This document shows positions 5,933 through 7,651 of a stretch of 7,651 bases of DNA, piece by piece. This DNA comes from Granulosicoccaceae bacterium (lineage in GTDB: Bacteria; Pseudomonadota; Gammaproteobacteria; DAOVJZ01): assembly GCA_030632035.1 (NCBI GenBank), contig DAOVJZ010000068.1:1-7651 (forward strand). The letters run 5' to 3'. Under the pieces are notes generated by a model, which made no database searches, had not been told where the DNA came from, and saw nothing but the letters and a program-made list of their open reading frames with translations. The translations under genes were made by a program, and so were the position numbers. Numbering within the stretch: the first letter of the stretch is position 1; each line of letters starts with the position of its first letter.

Positions 5933-7447
5933 ATGTCACTATCTATCGTTTATTGTCGCGCCCTTGCAGGCGTAAATGCCCCTGAGATTACTGTCGAAGT
6001 TCATCTCGCCAATGGTCTACCCAATATTTCACTGGTTGGACTCGCTGACACCGAAGTAAAAGAAAGCAAGGATCGCGTACGCGGTGCCATTATAAATTCC
6101 CGTTTTGAATTTCCGGCACGTCGTATCATTATTAATCTCGGTCCCGCTGATCTACCCAAGGAAGGCAGTCGTTTTGATCTGGCAATTGCACTGGGTATTC
6201 TGACTGCTTCCGAACAGGTCAATGCAAAATCACTTTCCCGTTATGAATTTATTGGTGAGCTTGCCTTGTCCGGCAAACTACGACACGTTAAAGGTATCTT
6301 GCCCGCAGTGATTCAGGCACGTAATGCAAATCGTATTGCCATCATACCGGAAGAAAATATTCAGGAAGCCTCGCTTGTCAGCGATGCAGAAATTATTCCT
6401 GCCAGTCATTTACTTGAAGTCTGTGCGCACCTGAATGGAATTGAATCATTACCTTTTTATAAAGCGGGAGCACAAACAAATAAAATTGAAGATACTCACC
6501 CTGATCTTGCTGACATTCGCGCACAACACCATGCCAAGAGGGCACTGGAAATTGCTGCTGCCGGTGGTCACAACCTGTTAATGATCGGCCCACCCGGCAC
6601 TGGTAAAACCATGCTAGCCAGTCGATTGCCCGGCATATTACCTGATATGTCAGAAAGCGAAGCGTTGGAAACCGCTTCTTTGTATTCAGTCACGGACAAT
6701 ACCCTATCCATTAACAACTGGAAAAAAAGACCTTTCCGTACACCCCACCACACTGCATCCGGTGTGGCTCTGGTAGGTGGTGGTAGTCGTCCACGCCCGG
6801 GAGAAATTTCACTCGCGCATAATGGTGTCATGTTCCTGGATGAATTACCGGAATTTGATCGACGTGTACTGGAAGTATTGCGTGAACCATTGGAATCAGG
6901 ACAAATCACGATTTCACGTGCCGCACGCCAATCAGAATTTCCAGCACGCTTTCAACTGATCGCTGCCATGAATCCCTGTCCTTGCGGTTACCTTGGTGAT
7001 GACAGCAGTCGTTGTCATTGCACCAGTGAACAAGTACAACGTTATCGTTCGCGGCTATCAGGCCCACTACTGGATAGGATTGATATCCAGATTGAAGTAC
7101 CCAAATTACCGCGAAAGGTTTTTCGTGAAAAAGAAAAAACTGAATCCAGCAAGACCGTTCGACTACGTGTCAATCAGGCGCGTGAGCAACAATATAAACG
7201 CTTTAACAAACAAAATGCATTGCTGTCTAATCGCGAGATTGAACAATCATGTCAGTTAAGTGAATCAGATAGCCAGTTATTTGAAAATGCAATTGAACAA
7301 CTGGGGCTGTCTGCACGTGCTTATCATCGTATTTTAAGAGTGGCACGTACTATTGCTGATCTGGATGACAGTGAAGAGATTAATACCAAACACCTGACAG
7401 AAGCAATCTCTTATCGAAAACTGGATAAAAGAATCAATACCTATTAG
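5933..7447 (+). CDS. comM: ComM/YifB-family AAA+ ATPase (Mg-chelatase-like)
   Basis: The product is 504 aa, the usual length. ComM is a cytoplasmic hexameric DNA helicase that drives branch migration of incoming DNA during natural transformation; the family is also found in species not known to transform. Domains: an N-terminal LonP-like domain opening with MSLSIVYCRALAGVNAPEI and containing GLADTEVKESKDRVRGAI; then the Mg-chelatase-type AAA+ core. This has Walker A GPPGTGKT (219-226), Walker B VMFLDE (299-304), a cysteine cluster NPCPCGY...CHC (347-363) and SGPLLDRIDIQIEVP, followed by a C-terminal helical domain with RAYHRILRVARTIADLD. All key residues are intact. GGAAGGA lies five bases before the ATG. 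The palindromic element ends 19 bp upstream, so a promoter must lie in that element or in ubiK. It is not a true magnesium chelatase subunit. Confidence 0.95.
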   Translation: MSLSIVYCRALAGVNAPEITVEVHLANGLPNISLVGLADTEVKESKDRVRGAIINSRFEFPARRIIINLGPADLPKEGSRFDLAIALGILTASEQVNAKSLSRYEFIGELALSGKLRHVKGILPAVIQARNANRIAIIPEENIQEASLVSDAEIIPASHLLEVCAHLNGIESLPFYKAGAQTNKIEDTHPDLADIRAQHHAKRALEIAAAGGHNLLMIGPPGTGKTMLASRLPGILPDMSESEALETASLYSVTDNTLSINNWKKRPFRTPHHTASGVALVGGGSRPRPGEISLAHNGVMFLDELPEFDRRVLEVLREPLESGQITISRAARQSEFPARFQLIAAMNPCPCGYLGDDSSRCHCTSEQVQRYRSRLSGPLLDRIDIQIEVPKLPRKVFREKEKTESSKTVRLRVNQAREQQYKRFNKQNALLSNREIEQSCQLSESDSQLFENAIEQLGLSARAYHRILRVARTIADLDDSEEINTKHLTEAISYRKLDKRINTY

Positions 7448-7454
7448 ACAAATA

Positions 7455-7482
7455 AAAAAGGCGAACCAAAGTTCGCCTTTTT
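7455..7482. terminator. Bidirectional terminator between comM and the cytochrome c5-type gene
   Basis: AAAAAGGCGAAC (7455-7466) pairs perfectly with GTTCGCCTTTTT (7471-7482) around a CAAA loop. The A-tract and T-tract flank the GC stem on both strands, so it can end comM transcripts on the plus strand and the convergent cytochrome transcript on the minus strand. It starts eight bases after the comM stop. Confidence 0.92.
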
Positions 7483-7502
7483 CTCAAACTGAAGGCAACA
7501 AC

Positions 7503-7651
7503 TTATTTGCTTTTAGATACCATGTGTTCAACCGCCGCTTTCACTTCGGCATCAGACAATGACATATTGCCACCCTTTGCAGGCATCATTAAACCAGGTT
7601 TACTACTGAAACCTTTAATAGCATGTTCTGCCAACACATCCATACCCTGTG
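7503..7651 (-). CDS. C-terminal end of a cytochrome c5-family protein (5' part outside window)
   Basis: Only the last 49 codons are present. They read QGMDVLAEHAIKGF, then a KPGLMMPAKGG stretch, then LSDAEVKAAVEHMV before the stop. This matches the end of small cytochrome c5/c555-type proteins, in which a Met in the MMPAKGG segment is the sixth ligand of the single heme. The CXXCH motif and the signal peptide or membrane anchor would lie beyond the right edge. Such proteins carry electrons in the periplasm to terminal oxidases or reductases. It is convergent with comM and shares its terminator. Confidence 0.82.
   Translation of the reverse strand, partial: QGMDVLAEHAIKGFSSKPGLMMPAKGGNMSLSDAEVKAAVEHMVSKSK

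Noticed and set aside
5933..7447. Magnesium chelatase subunit for chlorophyll synthesis
   Set aside because: The N-terminal Lon-like domain and overall length match ComM/YifB, and no photosynthesis genes are nearby.

Overview
The window looks like a chromosomal segment of a gammaproteobacterium with a respiratory, probably aquatic lifestyle. This rests on the gene families and their order: a TorF-type outer-membrane protein, glnK and amtB on one strand, divergent from ubiK and comM, with a cytochrome c5-type gene beyond. The many c-type cytochromes and the ubiquinone accessory factor UbiK fit a respiratory organism. The species cannot be named from the sequence alone.

Layout. Minus strand, reading from about 5334 down to 1: a sigma-54-type promoter, a small outer-membrane beta-barrel protein (4565-5269), the PII regulator glnK (4199-4537), the ammonium channel amtB (2908-4179), a strong stem-loop terminator (2865-2892), an octaheme cytochrome of the hydroxylamine oxidoreductase (HAO) family (1333-2799), a second perfect stem-loop (1297-1328), and a cytochrome with nine c-type heme motifs fused to a b561-like membrane domain, which runs off the left edge (1-1247). 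Plus strand: ubiK (5518-5766), a symmetric 143-bp palindromic element (5771-5913) and comM (5933-7447). A bidirectional terminator (7455-7482) separates comM from the 3' end of a convergent cytochrome c5-type gene (7503-7651). No tRNA, rRNA or CRISPR array was seen, and no stretch longer than 300 bases lacks a gene. The longest gap (5270-5517) is the divergent control region of the nitrogen operon and ubiK.

How the genes fit together. GlnK and AmtB form the standard ammonium-sensing and uptake pair. A -24/-12 promoter plus phased TGCAC half-sites upstream suggests NtrC/sigma-54 control, with the outer-membrane protein as first gene of that operon. Directly downstream lie an eight-heme HAO-family enzyme, predicted to be periplasmic, and a nine-heme/b561 protein that could carry electrons between it and the quinone pool. 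Together they look like a membrane-linked redox module for a nitrogen compound such as hydroxylamine or nitrite. The direction of catalysis cannot be told from the sequence. The most interesting part of the window is this cytochrome pair placed behind an ammonium-acquisition operon but fenced by strong stem-loops.
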